64,000 bases of DNA from Archegozetes longisetosus (taxonomy: Eukaryota > Arthropoda > Arachnida > Sarcoptiformes > Trhypochthoniidae): contig JAEMBT020000003.1 of assembly GCA_018873245.2 (NCBI GenBank), positions 11,191,843 through 11,255,842 on the forward strand, in the 5' to 3' direction. Of the stretch, positions 52,701 to 62,950 are shown piece by piece. Within the stretch, counting starts at the first letter, position 1, and the number at the start of each line of letters is the position of its first letter. The position numbers and the translations under genes are program-made. The notes beneath the pieces are model-generated. The model made no database searches. It was not told the DNA's origin and worked only from the letters and a program-made list of their open reading frames with translations.

Positions 52701-53373
52701 TAATATAATAATAATATAGTCAATAAATACAATTTTTATTGTTTAAATCTGACTATGCTCACAATTGTTAGTTCAATCCTGACTTTTTGTTCATTCTTTT
52801 CTTTTATTCAGAAATATCTTAATATAATCTAGCTAAAAGTTAAATATTTAAAAATTAAAACTCCCATAGAAATACATGTAAATTACAAGGTAGCTAGAGG
52901 GGATCAGATTAGAGATAGAACAAAATTATGGGCTAAATGTAAGATCAAAGGTCAAGATCAACCTTCTACAATAAACGACTTTTCCCATACATCATTATGA
53001 ATCGTAATGAATTGAAATAAATCAATTAAATCATGGATAGATTTCATATCTTTAGACAGACTATACAGCAGGCTGAGACTCAACATTATAAAGTATAATT
53101 CTCAATATAAAGTTACGAATTTGTTTATTAAGACTGACTATATAAAGTCAAGAGAGTCACACACTCGAATAACAACAAATAATTAGTTTTACAAGTGTTT
53201 CATTATTATTTTCTCCTATTTAACACAATATATACCACAAAAATTCCGTTCATAGATTTGATTTTCATTAAATTGTGTTAATTATTGACAGGTTACAACA
53301 ATTGATTTAATGTGTTTTACATTATTATAGGATTAATATTACATCATTAAATATATAGTTATATGTTTTACTA
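49740..53373. other. Mostly non-coding, one possible coding relic
   Basis: Apart from the relic at 50400-50840 I see no gene. There is a small GC-richer patch at 51098-51140 with no clear identity. Confidence 0.45.
50480..50840 (-). pseudogene. Broken coding relic of unknown family
   Basis: Minus-strand reading gives protein-like segments in shifting frames: TREIVGDPQLKGYNAMN and KECPNLKHQSINYTTKEVE, then AILRLRAEESARTKVEKWL, then NFTKTTVKLVKFLKDN and VIVAYNDLSEDYFQYLVENE. Each is charged and non-repetitive, unlike the random AT-rich frames nearby, but at least two frameshifts separate them. It may be a gag-like or transposon ORF; I do not recognise it. Confidence 0.3.
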
Positions 53374-54680
53374 TTATGATGATATTCGGTTTGAAATCTT
53401 GGTTGAAAATTTAAGTAACATTTTACGAAGCCATTGTAAACATGATAAAAGTGAAATTCCAATATATAGACCACCTAAACCGCCAATATTGGCTAAATAA
53501 TCGTCAAAAGTCACTTTAAGCTTGTATTTGAATATATATTCAACCCCTGGTGTATGATAAATAAGTATTGCTCCTTCATCATCCACACGATCAAATGTTT
53601 CAGATCTCTTGACTACCTCATAGTGGTTTTCAGCACAATCCATCGGACAGGTACTACCAACAGTTTCTTCAAATTTTTCAAAGCATCATCCCAAGAATAC
53701 GTACTTGAAGTGATCGTAATATTTTCCTTGATATAGCGAGATATTGGAAGTTCCCACCATAAATTCATTGATTTATAATAGTCAATTATATTTTTAGTTC
53801 GCCATTCGCGTGTGCAGTTTAGTTTAGAACCATATCAAGAGTTTTCATAGTTTATACAATCGATACTTTCTGGCGCCTGGATAATAGTTGTTTTCTTAAA
53901 CCTTAGGGATATAAAATGTTTATTTAATAATTGGATTGAATCATCCTTATAGTCTCTTGGTGTGCGATCAGGTGAGTGGATGTATAGAAATACTTTCAAT
54001 TTGTCCAAACTCACAAACTTCTCAATACGTTTTAATTTATCAAAAGTTAATTTAAAATAATAAAAAGATTTAAAACCAAATTCATAAAACAATTGTTTGT
54101 TTGATAGCCATAGTTTTCGAAGATTTTTGTTTCTTCTGTTAGATTTATTAGTTAATGAGCTGAAAAAAGTAGAGCATTTTTTAAACTCTGATAAACTCTC
54201 AAAAATTCCTCCGGAAATGTACCGTATTGAATTTTCAAATATATAGTGAGTTAGTTCGTCATTTGAATCATCTACGAATTCAACGCGATGAATAATATCA
54301 TTTGCGGAGATAGTCAAATCATTGATTTCATTGAGCGTTAAATTTTCAGACGCGCGTTCAAAATATTCCCATAACTCAATATCTTCAGGAGATAGTGAAT
54401 CTTGAAATAGTGAATCTTGATATAGTGAATCTTGAAATTTAGTGGTTATATTGAATATATTGAATTTTTCGTAATCCCACATATAAGGATGAGGAATACA
54501 TATGGTCACAGCTGGTAACGTATAATTAGAGTAATCTTCTTCTTCAAGAACTGTTACCGTTTCATATTTTAAGTACTCACGAGTTAACCGGCATGAGAAA
54601 AATGAAAAAATAGACAAACAGATTAAATTTATTATTATTTTTAATGAAAATAATCTTGATTTGTTCTGTACACACGCCAT
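53374..54680 (-). pseudogene. DEG/ENaC (pickpocket-like) channel, intronless, probably pseudogene
   Basis: One uninterrupted stretch of about 435 codons encodes a degenerin/epithelial sodium channel. The N-terminus (ATG at 54680) has TM1 (IIINLICLSIFSFFS), then YLKYETVTV and LPAVTICIPHPYMW, the usual post-TM1 signature. The C-terminus has the pore and TM2 (ANIGGLGGLYIGISLLSCL, holding the G-x-S filter). Two lesions break it: an in-frame TGA at 53835-53837 and a one-base shift in an A run (T5 on plus strand, 53674-53678). Sequence between the lesions still reads as channel ectodomain (GSKLNCTREWR, SMNLWWELP), so an intron is unlikely. A 15-base unit repeats three times at about 54397-54437 (QDSL repeats). 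Sequencing error could mimic one lesion; two make a pseudogene likelier. Confidence 0.75.
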
Positions 54681-54765
54681 TTTGTTAAGAAAATTGAGAA
54701 ATCACACGTTACTGAAAAGAAATGAATCTTTTTAAAGCTTATAACTCAATTTAATTTAGTTATAT

Positions 54766-54888
54766 TGAGCCGTATTCTGAGTTCTGGCTTAATCTCGACT
54801 CAAGTTAGACTTGAAATGTAAATTTCGATAGCACCAGGTATAACTTGAGTCGAGATCGAGCTTAAAACAGAACTAAGAATACGGCTCA
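54766..54888. mobile_element. Hairpin MITE, about 121-123 bp, ATT target duplication
   Basis: The ends GAGCCGTATTCTGAGTTC and their complement (GAACTAAGAATACGGCTC) pair, and pairing continues through CTCGACTCAAGTTA. ATT precedes the left GAGCCG and follows the right CGGCTC, suggesting a 3-bp target duplication as used by PIF/Harbinger-type elements. It lies about 85 bases upstream of the channel pseudogene. Confidence 0.7.
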
Positions 54889-55557
54889 TTGTTTAAAAAT
54901 GGTATTTATTACTTCAATACCGTTTTACTTTTGATTAGCCTAGAAATATTAGCCTAAATGACTCGTAAACTTTCAGATAGTTATAAGTTTTTAGTACTTT
55001 CTATTTATATGATTAAGAAGTTGAAGGTGCTAAGCTTGCATTTACAAATATATATGTTAAAAACTATAATTGAACTGTTACATCTTCTAAAGTAGAGACT
55101 CGAAAAGTGTAAAAATGTTTAGAAGAATCTGTAAATATACATTTTATAGATCAATAATACTCTCTCTAAGAGGACCATAATTCTCTTTATCACCCATTCT
55201 CTTCTTTTTTAATGTGATATAATTTCAATGAAATGTGGCTTTAAGTTTTCTATTAACTATATACACATTAAAACAGATACTCACAAACTCAGTTTTGAAG
55301 TTTTACTTTCAATAGTTTCTAAAAGTATTTTGCTTAATATAAAACGTCTGTTATTGTTTATTAGAATTGAATGCGAACACAATCAACCAGATTGAACAAT
55401 TGTGGAATATAATAAATCTATTGAATTATCTCAATGTTATCCAAGTTATAATTATAATTGCCAGATTTCAAAACTCAAACTCGAGGACAAAATCAATTAT
55501 TGAAATATTGAATTAAATATAATTTATTTCACAAAATTGAACAAATTACAACAAACT
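54889..55557. other. No feature recognised
   Basis: AT-rich DNA with no coding or repeat structure that I can support. Confidence 0.45.
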
Positions 55558-57160
55558 TATAGGAGCATCATATTTCAGAGCAGACTTCTCTGCTTTAATA
55601 ATTGGAACATTTGTTTTTACATATTCATAAAATGATTCACAAGATATAGAGAAGTTAACTTTTGTACAAATTTCAACTTTGACTTGTTCAACTCATAATC
55701 TATTTCTTTGATCCCACCATAAATTTTTCATTATACTAAAAAGTCTCTCGACGAAATGATTTCCTATTGGAATTACTAAACTTTTCTTCAACTCTTTATA
55801 TACTAAATTTTTATAGCCTTCACAATTTTTTTTGAGTATTATCGTAACTACTGGTAATGAATTCAGGTAGTTTTTATGTGCTTCAATAGCTTCTTCAAAA
55901 TTTCCATAGTTTACAAACTATTGAACACTTAAATTTAATACAATTCAATCAATTTTTAGCTTATAACTAAAATTTTTCTGTAATAGAATAGTAATTTGAG
56001 TTTCCCGAATAAGTCCCCAATTGTGCCTTTTTCAACTCCTTTTTCCCTCCCGAATCAGAGGGTTATATGTCCCGAATTATAGACGCCTTATTTATCCTGA
56101 ATATGTTTCACTGTATTTTATTCCGCTAAAACTCTAGTTGTATTTCATGCTTTAAGAGTTATATATCGCTCTATTTTTTCCGTCCTTAAGTTGGAATAGT
56201 AATACTCTACAAGTTTCTAGAATGCTTTAGAAAGTTCAAGAATGTTGAAATCATAGAACATTTTTATAGCTCTAAATGAATTGAAATTCCTCAAATCTAT
56301 TTGAGTCATACTCGGACTCGACTTGGACTCGGCTAGACTGCGTTCAAGTCAAAGCTTCTAGAGATTTGAACTCGAAAGTTTGAGTCGATTTGACAAACCG
56401 CTCAAATCGACTCGACTCTTGCGGAGCACCATTATCTATTAATGGGGTAGAGATACAGTTTTTTTGCCCTATAGCGGCTTTCCTGCATGAGACAGCGAGT
56501 TATGACCATAGACAAATTTAATCTAGTGCTCAAGATCTTTCAAACGATATACTACATGTGGGAGTGGGGCGGACGGAGGCGGGTATAGTGGGTTGAAGGT
56601 CAAGGGGGTCACGTGATTGGGTCAAGTATGATATCGATGAACTCAGTTCATTGAGCTGAATCCAACGATATACTATACATGGGGGTGGAACCATTGGAAC
56701 ACCCTCATTCCGGAATGCTAGGAATCGACCCAAGAATCTTATAAATATCTAATATCTTTTCGCGAGATATAGGCAGAGGTTTTTCATACGCGAGATCAAT
56801 ATTATTAAAATATTATCGAAGTTTGTAAAGTCGGTGTTTGGTTTGAAAATTTCCAATTCTTGTTCACAATTTTCACTCAACGAAAAAGAAATTTTAATAT
56901 CTTTTCGAGTTAACTCTATTTTTCTCATATTCTTACAATCATTTATCTGGGTTTTCACAATTTTGCTCAACTTTTCCTTATATTCATAAACTTTACAACT
57001 TTATTACTAGAATGAGAGTCATAAGAATTTGAATAATTTACTGAAATTACTTCGAAGGGGTTTTCAATGCTTTTGTTTTTAATAATTCGTTCATATTCTG
57101 AGTGAAAATACTCTTTCATAATGCTTTTTATTGCCTTCAATCCGTCCAAAATGTCCATCT
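55558..57160 (-). pseudogene. hAT-like transposase relic, interrupted
   Basis: At 55558-55905 the minus strand reads NFEEAIEAHKNYLNSLP, then VIPIGNHFVERLFSIMKNLW, WDQRNRL, an in-frame TGA, and VEQVKVEICTKVNF with YEYVKTN. The N.FVER.FS.M.....RNRL..E..K.E....N pattern is the C-terminal dimerisation (hATC) region. Upstream pieces at 56749-57160 (DILDGLKAIKSIMKEYF, KIVKTQINDCKNMRKIEL) may be the same protein. About 830 bp of foreign DNA separates them. Stops and frame changes make it non-functional. Confidence 0.5.
56420..56745. repeat. GC-rich dispersed repeat with internal direct copies
   Basis: Two related segments, CGATATACTACATGTGGGAG (56546) and CGATATACTATACATGGGGG (56670), flank a GGGCGGACGGAGGCGGG core. 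Wording of the same kind (GATATATCACACTTGGGGG, GAACTGAATCCAA) occurs in the foldback at 35265-35867, so both come from one dispersed family. It interrupts the hAT-like relic. Confidence 0.5.
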
Positions 57161-57317
57161 ATTTACATACTTGAGTGACCAGGATTTGTATAATAAATAA
57201 TAATTTTGTTGAGCTTGCCACATATTATGATATGCTTATGAAATGCCCATAAGAACTTGTTTTTATTTTGAGAAAAACAATTTTCCGAAAAAATATGCAA
57301 AATCTTCACATCACTAC

Positions 57318-58864
57318 TCAAATTATTATAAATATTAAGATCGCAGCTTGCGTTATATCGTTTAAAAACTTATTTTTGATCTTGTTTTTATAATAGTAAA
57401 AATTTTGAGTTTCATCTTCGTGTAATAGTAGTTCTTTTTTAATCACATTCATTGATTCAATTTCTTTGTTTTTCTGATAATTAATTATTTGAATTCTCAA
57501 TTTGTCACAAACTTCGCATATATCAACTGTTGGCTTTTTAATAGATATCTCATAAGTTTTGAATATTCTGGAAAACACTATATACAAAACATCAATTTTG
57601 ACTTATGGATATAAATCTAAAAAAGTCTATAGATATTAGCGACGCTCCCGAATTCAGTTGATAAACATTTCTTGTTCTTATTTTTCCCATAATGTGTTTG
57701 CTCAGTTGATAGTGATTTTATTAGGTCTTTTACATCTTCACGTACTATATAAGGTGTTTTATTAGGTCTAGGTGTTTTATTGGTTTATTATGTTTGCCTC
57801 TCATATCATTAGAATTAATACGATTTGTTAATATCTTTCGTCTTAAGGCTCTTATTTTGATGCCGAGAATTCCCAAAATTACTTTTTGACAGACTTTAAC
57901 TCGAATAACATTATTGTGGAGCTAAGAACTATAATTAAACTTAAGATATCCCAGTTATCAAATAATTTTCAAAAACTAAAAATTCTGTATATGCAGGGTT
58001 TAACAAAATCCTTTGCAAGGAGGTATGGCAATAAATTATCGATATGAGCATACTAATATGCGATTTCTGTAATACAATGAAAAAGGAAATAACTGAGGCA
58101 GTTAAAATTCAATGTAAAAATTTTGAAACTTGCACTTTAAAGCACATCTCGACTTAATATTAGCTGACCATATAGCGTGAACACAAATAAGATTTTTATT
58201 TCAACATGTTTTTATAATTGTTGATACTCTCTGCAATGGTCGGGACATATGATAACGAAACCCCCGCTTAATCGATACAGAATCTCTTGAAACGCTGCTT
58301 TTATTGTATCCAAAAAGGCTCGAAGATGTATTTTACGCAAACGGTGGCTATACCGAATACTAAACTTATAGCTTTTATTCTCGTTTTTATAATGTGTTTA
58401 ATAAAATTGACTTCAAAATTATAGATTAAGACTTTTGCTGTACCCCCCTTGCAAAAGATCTTGTTCAATCCTGTAGATAAAAATTCAAGACTTCAACAAG
58501 ATCTTATTCAAATCAAAATGTTGAAATTTTTATATCTTCTAAGATATAGAGTACTTTATAAATAGAATTTTTACCTCATTTTTCTCGGATTGGGCTTCAA
58601 TGAAATACTCAAATTTTTTTAATCTTCTTTCCAGTATTTGTGACTGGGATTACCATAGATTTGAGAAAAAGTATTGCTGCTCATGACTTTTTAATGAATT
58701 ATAGCGATTAAAAAAGCGTTGCCTTTGTTCATCACTCAGAATTGTTTTACATTTTATTTTACAACTACAATCAAAATTATTGGTTTGAACTCTCGCGGGA
58801 ATAACTTTTTCAGATTTATGAGTAAAATGTTGTTTATCTTCCAATATAGAGGCTTTAATTTGAA
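57318..58864 (-). pseudogene. Broken TE-encoded protein (arthropod Cys-cluster transposon family)
   Basis: The pieces come in the expected N-to-C order on the minus strand. N-terminal: FDCSCKIKCKTILSDEQRQ and FNRYNSLKSHEQQYFFSNLW (58650-58844), then an in-frame stop and LERRLKKFEYFIEAQSE. Middle: VCQKVILGILGIKIRALRR and NDMRGKHNKP (57780-57900), frameshifted into YIVREDVKDLIKSLSTEQTH. C-terminal: FSRIFKTYEISIKKPTVDIC with CEVCDKL (57318-57587). I recall many arthropod proteins with this C.CK..C / RGKHN.P / Y..IF....SF.KP..D.C layout, thought to be transposon-derived; I cannot name the superfamily. A CAGGG-ended element interrupts it. Confidence 0.45.
57994..58473. mobile_element. 480-bp non-autonomous DNA element inserted in TE relic
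   Basis: The termini are imperfect inverted repeats. The left begins CAGGGTTTAACAAAATCC and continues TTTGCAAGGAGG; the right, read inward, begins CAGGATTGAACAAGATCT and continues TTTGCAAGGGGGG. The target duplication is not clear, so the superfamily is open. It splits the middle from the N-terminal part of the TE protein at 57318-58864. Confidence 0.6.
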
Positions 58865-58869
58865 TTTTT

Positions 58870-59349
58870 AGAGATCTTTTTAGGCTTCATTTCACTTTTC
58901 AGTTCTCTAAGATATTTAAACACGTTTAAAAAGACTAAATAAATGTTTAATAAAGCATTTTGTGTTGACATTTAATCTCTAAAATGTGCAAACTATGATT
59001 CAATTTTAAAGAACTTTTCTTACATAAAAGTTCGTTCTCATAATGTCTTAATGACTAAATATATTAGTTTTCGGTTTTACCTTATCTTGTACTACCCATA
59101 AGCCTTTTTGTTTTCAAAAGTCAAGCAAGAAGTACTTTTTGACTTCTACGCTTGAATATTTATAATGATTTTTGACCCAAACCTCATTTATCTCTCCAAT
59201 AAATCTAATCTAACACTGAAAGATTGTTAATGATCTCATTCCGAAACTTTTTGATGTGAAAATATATGAATAGCAAATCTAGAGTATTTTACTTTCCTAT
59301 GATTCTTATATTCCATAATTTTAAAGAACCGATGACAATCCAAGCAGTC
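58870..59349. other. No feature recognised
   Basis: AT-rich spacer between two transposon relics. Confidence 0.4.
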
Positions 59350-59351
59350 TA

Positions 59352-59855
59352 CAGTCTGTCATTTTATCTTCTAAACTCAAATATTGAGTACAATTTTTCT
59401 TTAAAATTACCCATCGATCAGATGCACTTATGAATAAAGTTTGAAATAAATCTTTGGAAAGATTATTTCTTAATCATTATGTTTTGTTTAAAAAACACTT
59501 TTAGTGTCCGAAATGGTGTTTACAATAAAAGAGAGCGTTTTTATTTATAAAACGTATTTATTAACTGATTATTGTTGTAAACAAGTTAGGGATAAATTTA
59601 CCGAAAAGTTTAATAAAAGAGGGCCAACGAATGCCACTATTCGTGATATCAATTCTAGATTTGAAGTAAATTATAAAGTATCGAATTGCTATTTCTAAAC
59701 ACTAATTCTATTACATTCGAATTGATTATTAAAAGTTTGTTCCAAAGTATTAAATTTTGAATCGATGAGTAATTTATTTGACATCTGATTAAAATATCAA
59801 AATATAAAACGCTTTAAATGCTTGATCTGAGTTTAGAAGATAAAAGGACAGATTG
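59352..59855 (+). mobile_element. 504-bp internally deleted mariner-like element with DUF4817 fragment
   Basis: TA flanks both ends (59350-59351 and 59856-59857). The left end begins CAGTCTGTCATTTTATCTTC; the right, inward, begins CAATCTGTCCTTTTATCTTC; about 30 bp pair. A DUF4817 coding fragment lies inside. The same ends and flanking interior recur at 32290-32467 and 37262-37379. An internal deletion has probably joined the N-terminal transposase codons to the 3' region. Confidence 0.75.
59513..59698 (+). pseudogene. DUF4817 helix-turn-helix fragment of a transposase
   Basis: From the ATG at 59513 the frame reads MVFTIKESVFIYKTYLL, then VRDKFTEKFNKRGPTNATIR, then DINSRFE. This matches the common N-terminal HTH of arthropod mariner-like transposases (MVFT...  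F...F......P...TI..L..RF). After RFE the frame runs only nine more codons to a stop, and those codons match the 3' region of the other copy, so the DDE catalytic domain is deleted. It may still bind DNA, but it cannot transpose itself. Confidence 0.6.
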
Positions 59856-59938
59856 TATTTTTGGTAAACTTGTCGTGAATTCGAAGGTTTACAATAATTT
59901 GCATTTAAATCACAAATTTCATTCTCTAATGCTGCACT

Positions 59939-60144
59939 TCACTGCTTGCTTGTTGAAGTCTCAAATAATTTAGCCGCTGATTCGATAGCTTCTTCTGATG
60001 GACACGCCACTGAGTTATTACAATTAGACTGAATCTTGATTTCAGGATTAAAATTATTTTCATTATTTTTATTATTCATTTCTACATCGATAACATGCTT
60101 TACAGATTTATTCAATCCTCCATTAGTCCAATCACTACCAGTAA
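59939..60144 (-). CDS. Possible last exon of an unknown gene
   Basis: The minus-strand frame after a possible acceptor (TTACTGGTAG at about 60138) reads Asn-rich protein with CPSEEAIESAAKLFETSTSK near the C-terminus and a stop at 59939. The helical Glu/Ala-rich end looks protein-like. I recognise no domain and found no upstream exon, so this may be chance. Confidence 0.2.
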
Positions 60145-60159
60145 TCAAATATTTTATTA

Positions 60160-61159
60160 ATTCATTCTATTACTCATTAACTATCATTATTGTGAATAAA
60201 GATTAAAAACTGCTGCAAATGAAAAAATATCAAATGATTATGTTTTTAAGTTTAAAGAGTGCTCAAAATTTTCATGGCTAACATTCTCTGGGTTCTCATC
60301 GTTCAGTGTGTAATCTCTTATAACAAAAACTTTTTGGACAGTTCTTTGAAATTAGTCTGAGAAGAAGCGAGCTCTAACTCGTACTAGTGAATAAATGAAA
60401 GCTAGTTATACAAAAATTTGTTGAGAAAAAATTATGAATATCAAAAGTTTTTGAACAGAAATAGAAAGTATAAACTTTAGAGCTTAATCTGAGGCAAATT
60501 TAGCTTTGAGAACATTCAAGAATCCTGACTTATGCTAAGCATAAAAATACAAGAGTAGTGGTCGCGAAAACTAAAGATTTCTCCGAAGTTATACGGACTG
60601 TCCATTAATACGACGCACAATCAATGAGTGGACAATAGACTCAAGAGATTTTGATTGCATTTCACAAATGACTACAAATATTAAAACTTTTTGCAATACT
60701 TTCTGTTCAACTGATTACAGTTTTTACGTGAATCTAAATTCTCCTTTTTCATGCGTTCAGAACAAATGAAGGAAAACATTGTTAAAGGTTTTACAAAAGA
60801 AAGATGAAGCACAAACTTGCTAATGCAAACTCGAAAAAATTTGAGTATTATTACAAGAGGCGTCGACCAACAGTCAATAAACTTGACTTGATGTGAACCA
60901 TTTAAACACTAGAGTGGATGCTAAGAAAACACGTTGAAACTCGAATTTTTACTAAGATAAAAAAATGTGATAGTTTGATTGAAAAACTATTAACTTCAAA
61001 ACATATCTTAAGCTCACCTATATCGATATCTTACTTATTGAAATAATTATCAGTCATACTTAAACTTCTAACAAAAATAAAATGTTTAAAAATATGTAAA
61101 CTTTTAATTTATTATGTCGTTTTAAAGTTGTTTTTTATCATCAAAAAAATCTAATAAAC
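60160..61159. other. No gene recognised (includes arylsulfatase 3' flank)
   Basis: AT-rich. The 3' UTR of the arylsulfatase should lie in the right-hand part of this stretch. Confidence 0.4.
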
Positions 61160-62950
61160 TTATTTCACCCAAAAATCCCATACATTATTGTGATAAATAG
61201 GATTAGCTTTTGGGTCAATCGGCTTTATAAGAGGCTCCACAGCTGTTTTGTTATAGTTCAATACTTTTTTCCATAATTTCTCTACAATTTCAGGATAACT
61301 TTGAGCCAAATTATTGTACTCACATGGATCTAACTTGATATCAAATAGACATAAATTTTTACTTAAATCACATTTTGTTGACTTATTGTTGCTAAGTCCA
61401 CAATCAATTATAGTTTCGTTAAAAACATTATAATTTGGATGTCGTTTAAGTTCTGATAAAACTTTAAAAACTGTAGAATTAATCCTCTCAAATTTCAGAT
61501 TTTGAATTACAGCTAAAGTTTGATTCCCAGCATCTGATTCATAGCTTGGAGAATAATCAGAAGGTTTTTCAGAATTTTCTTTCGGAACTAACCCCTGAAT
61601 TAATTTCCAATTATCTGATATGATAGAAGACATGTTCCAAATCGGGTCAATATTAAGAAGCAATTCATTACTTTTAGAAGGCGTATTATCTGATAGCAAT
61701 TTCCACATAGAATTTCCATCTATTTTATCCACAATTTTTCGATAATAATTGTCATCAATAGCTTCTAATAAAGTCGGAAAAATATCGGTCACATGCATCA
61801 AAGAATTTGAAACATAACCAGAACTTTTCAATAGAGGACTCCAAATAAAAGCCGGAACTCTAACTCCACCTTCCCATAGACTTCCTTTAGTTCCTCTTAA
61901 GGGATAATTAGATGCGGAGTTTTCTACAGGAATAAAAATCATTAATTTTAACAAAAAATAACCTAAATCGAGAGCTTAGTTGCAAAAAACATTATTTCAT
62001 AGAATGAAAATTAAAAATTACGAAAATAATTTATCTTTAGTTTTGAAAGATATCAAGTATTGAAAAATTTCCAAAATTTTAATCAATTGACTTTTTGATG
62101 AAAAATAATGATTAATTTGCAGATCTTTATGATATTCTTGAAGTTTTTGTATGAAGTAATTTATAATTCTGATTGGTATTTCCAGGGATGAAGTTAAAAT
62201 CTGAAAAATGCTACGAATACTTGGTATCTATTAAAACTTAGGATAACTAATTTCCACAATTTTCAGATTTCCTTCAATGATATAACTTTTTTCTTGCATC
62301 TCGAGCTCAAAAATCAAATAACAAACCCATAAAACCACTAACAGCTCCACCGTTATCACTGAGAAACAAAATAATACTATTGTTCAAAATATTTTTATCA
62401 TGCAGTTTATCAACAATTTTTCCGATAGACTGATCCATAGAGTAAGCCATAGCAGCGAATATTCTTCTATTTTCATCTTCAATATAACTAAACTTATCAA
62501 TTAAATGTTGTGGTGCTTGTAGTCTATCATAGTGATTACCCGCGTGTACGTTAGGATACGATAAGTACAAAAACATAGATTCAGAGATATTATGACTAGA
62601 TATCAGATCAAGTGCTCTATTAGTAAAATATTCTGTCGAATAAATTCCAGAAGAATTTTTGATTACATCTAAATTATTCCGGAAGTCAAGTCCTATTGAA
62701 CCCCTTTCAAGAGTTGAGTGATTGTAATAGTCCTGATATCCTGTCCAATAGCCGACATGTGTATCAAACCCCCTATATGTTGGTGTAAATTCTTTGCGAT
62801 AGAATCCTAAGTGCCATTTCCCGATAGCATGTGTCGAATAGCCGTAATCTTTCATATATTGTGGCAATAGTTTGTGTTTTAATGGTAAACCCCACGGAGA
62901 AGCAGATAACAAGACGAAATTTTGTGTACCACTATGTATGGGATGAATAC
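61160..62950 (-). CDS. ARSB: Arylsulfatase B (N-acetylgalactosamine-4-sulfatase), C-terminal exons
   Basis: Lysosomal sulfatases of this family remove the 4-sulfate of GalNAc in dermatan and chondroitin sulfate. Two exons join in frame. Exon 62950-62327 has acceptor CCAACAG, phase 1. It encodes PWGLPLKHKLLPQYMKDYGY, THAIGKWHLG (substrate-binding Lys and His), RGFDTHVGYWTGYQDYYNH, SYPNVHAGNHYD and LSDNGG (metal-binding Asp and Asn). Exon 61923-61160 (acceptor CCTGTAG) starts NSASNYPLRGTKGSLWEGG (active-site Lys) and runs to WDFWVK and a stop. The preferred donor is GTTTGT after 62327; GTTTTA nine bases earlier in transcript order also keeps frame. About 460 codons are present against roughly 530 for human ARSB. 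The C-x-P-S-R formylglycine exon lies beyond the right edge, so integrity cannot be judged here. Confidence 0.88.

Noticed and set aside
53678..53834. Intron removing the stop and frameshift of the DEG/ENaC gene
   Set aside because: The sequence between the lesions still reads as channel ectodomain in the expected position, so splicing it out would delete conserved coding sequence.
60585..60625. Possible transposon end (GGACTGTCCATTAATACG)
   Set aside because: It resembles some mariner ends, but I found no partner inverted repeat or TA-bounded element around it.
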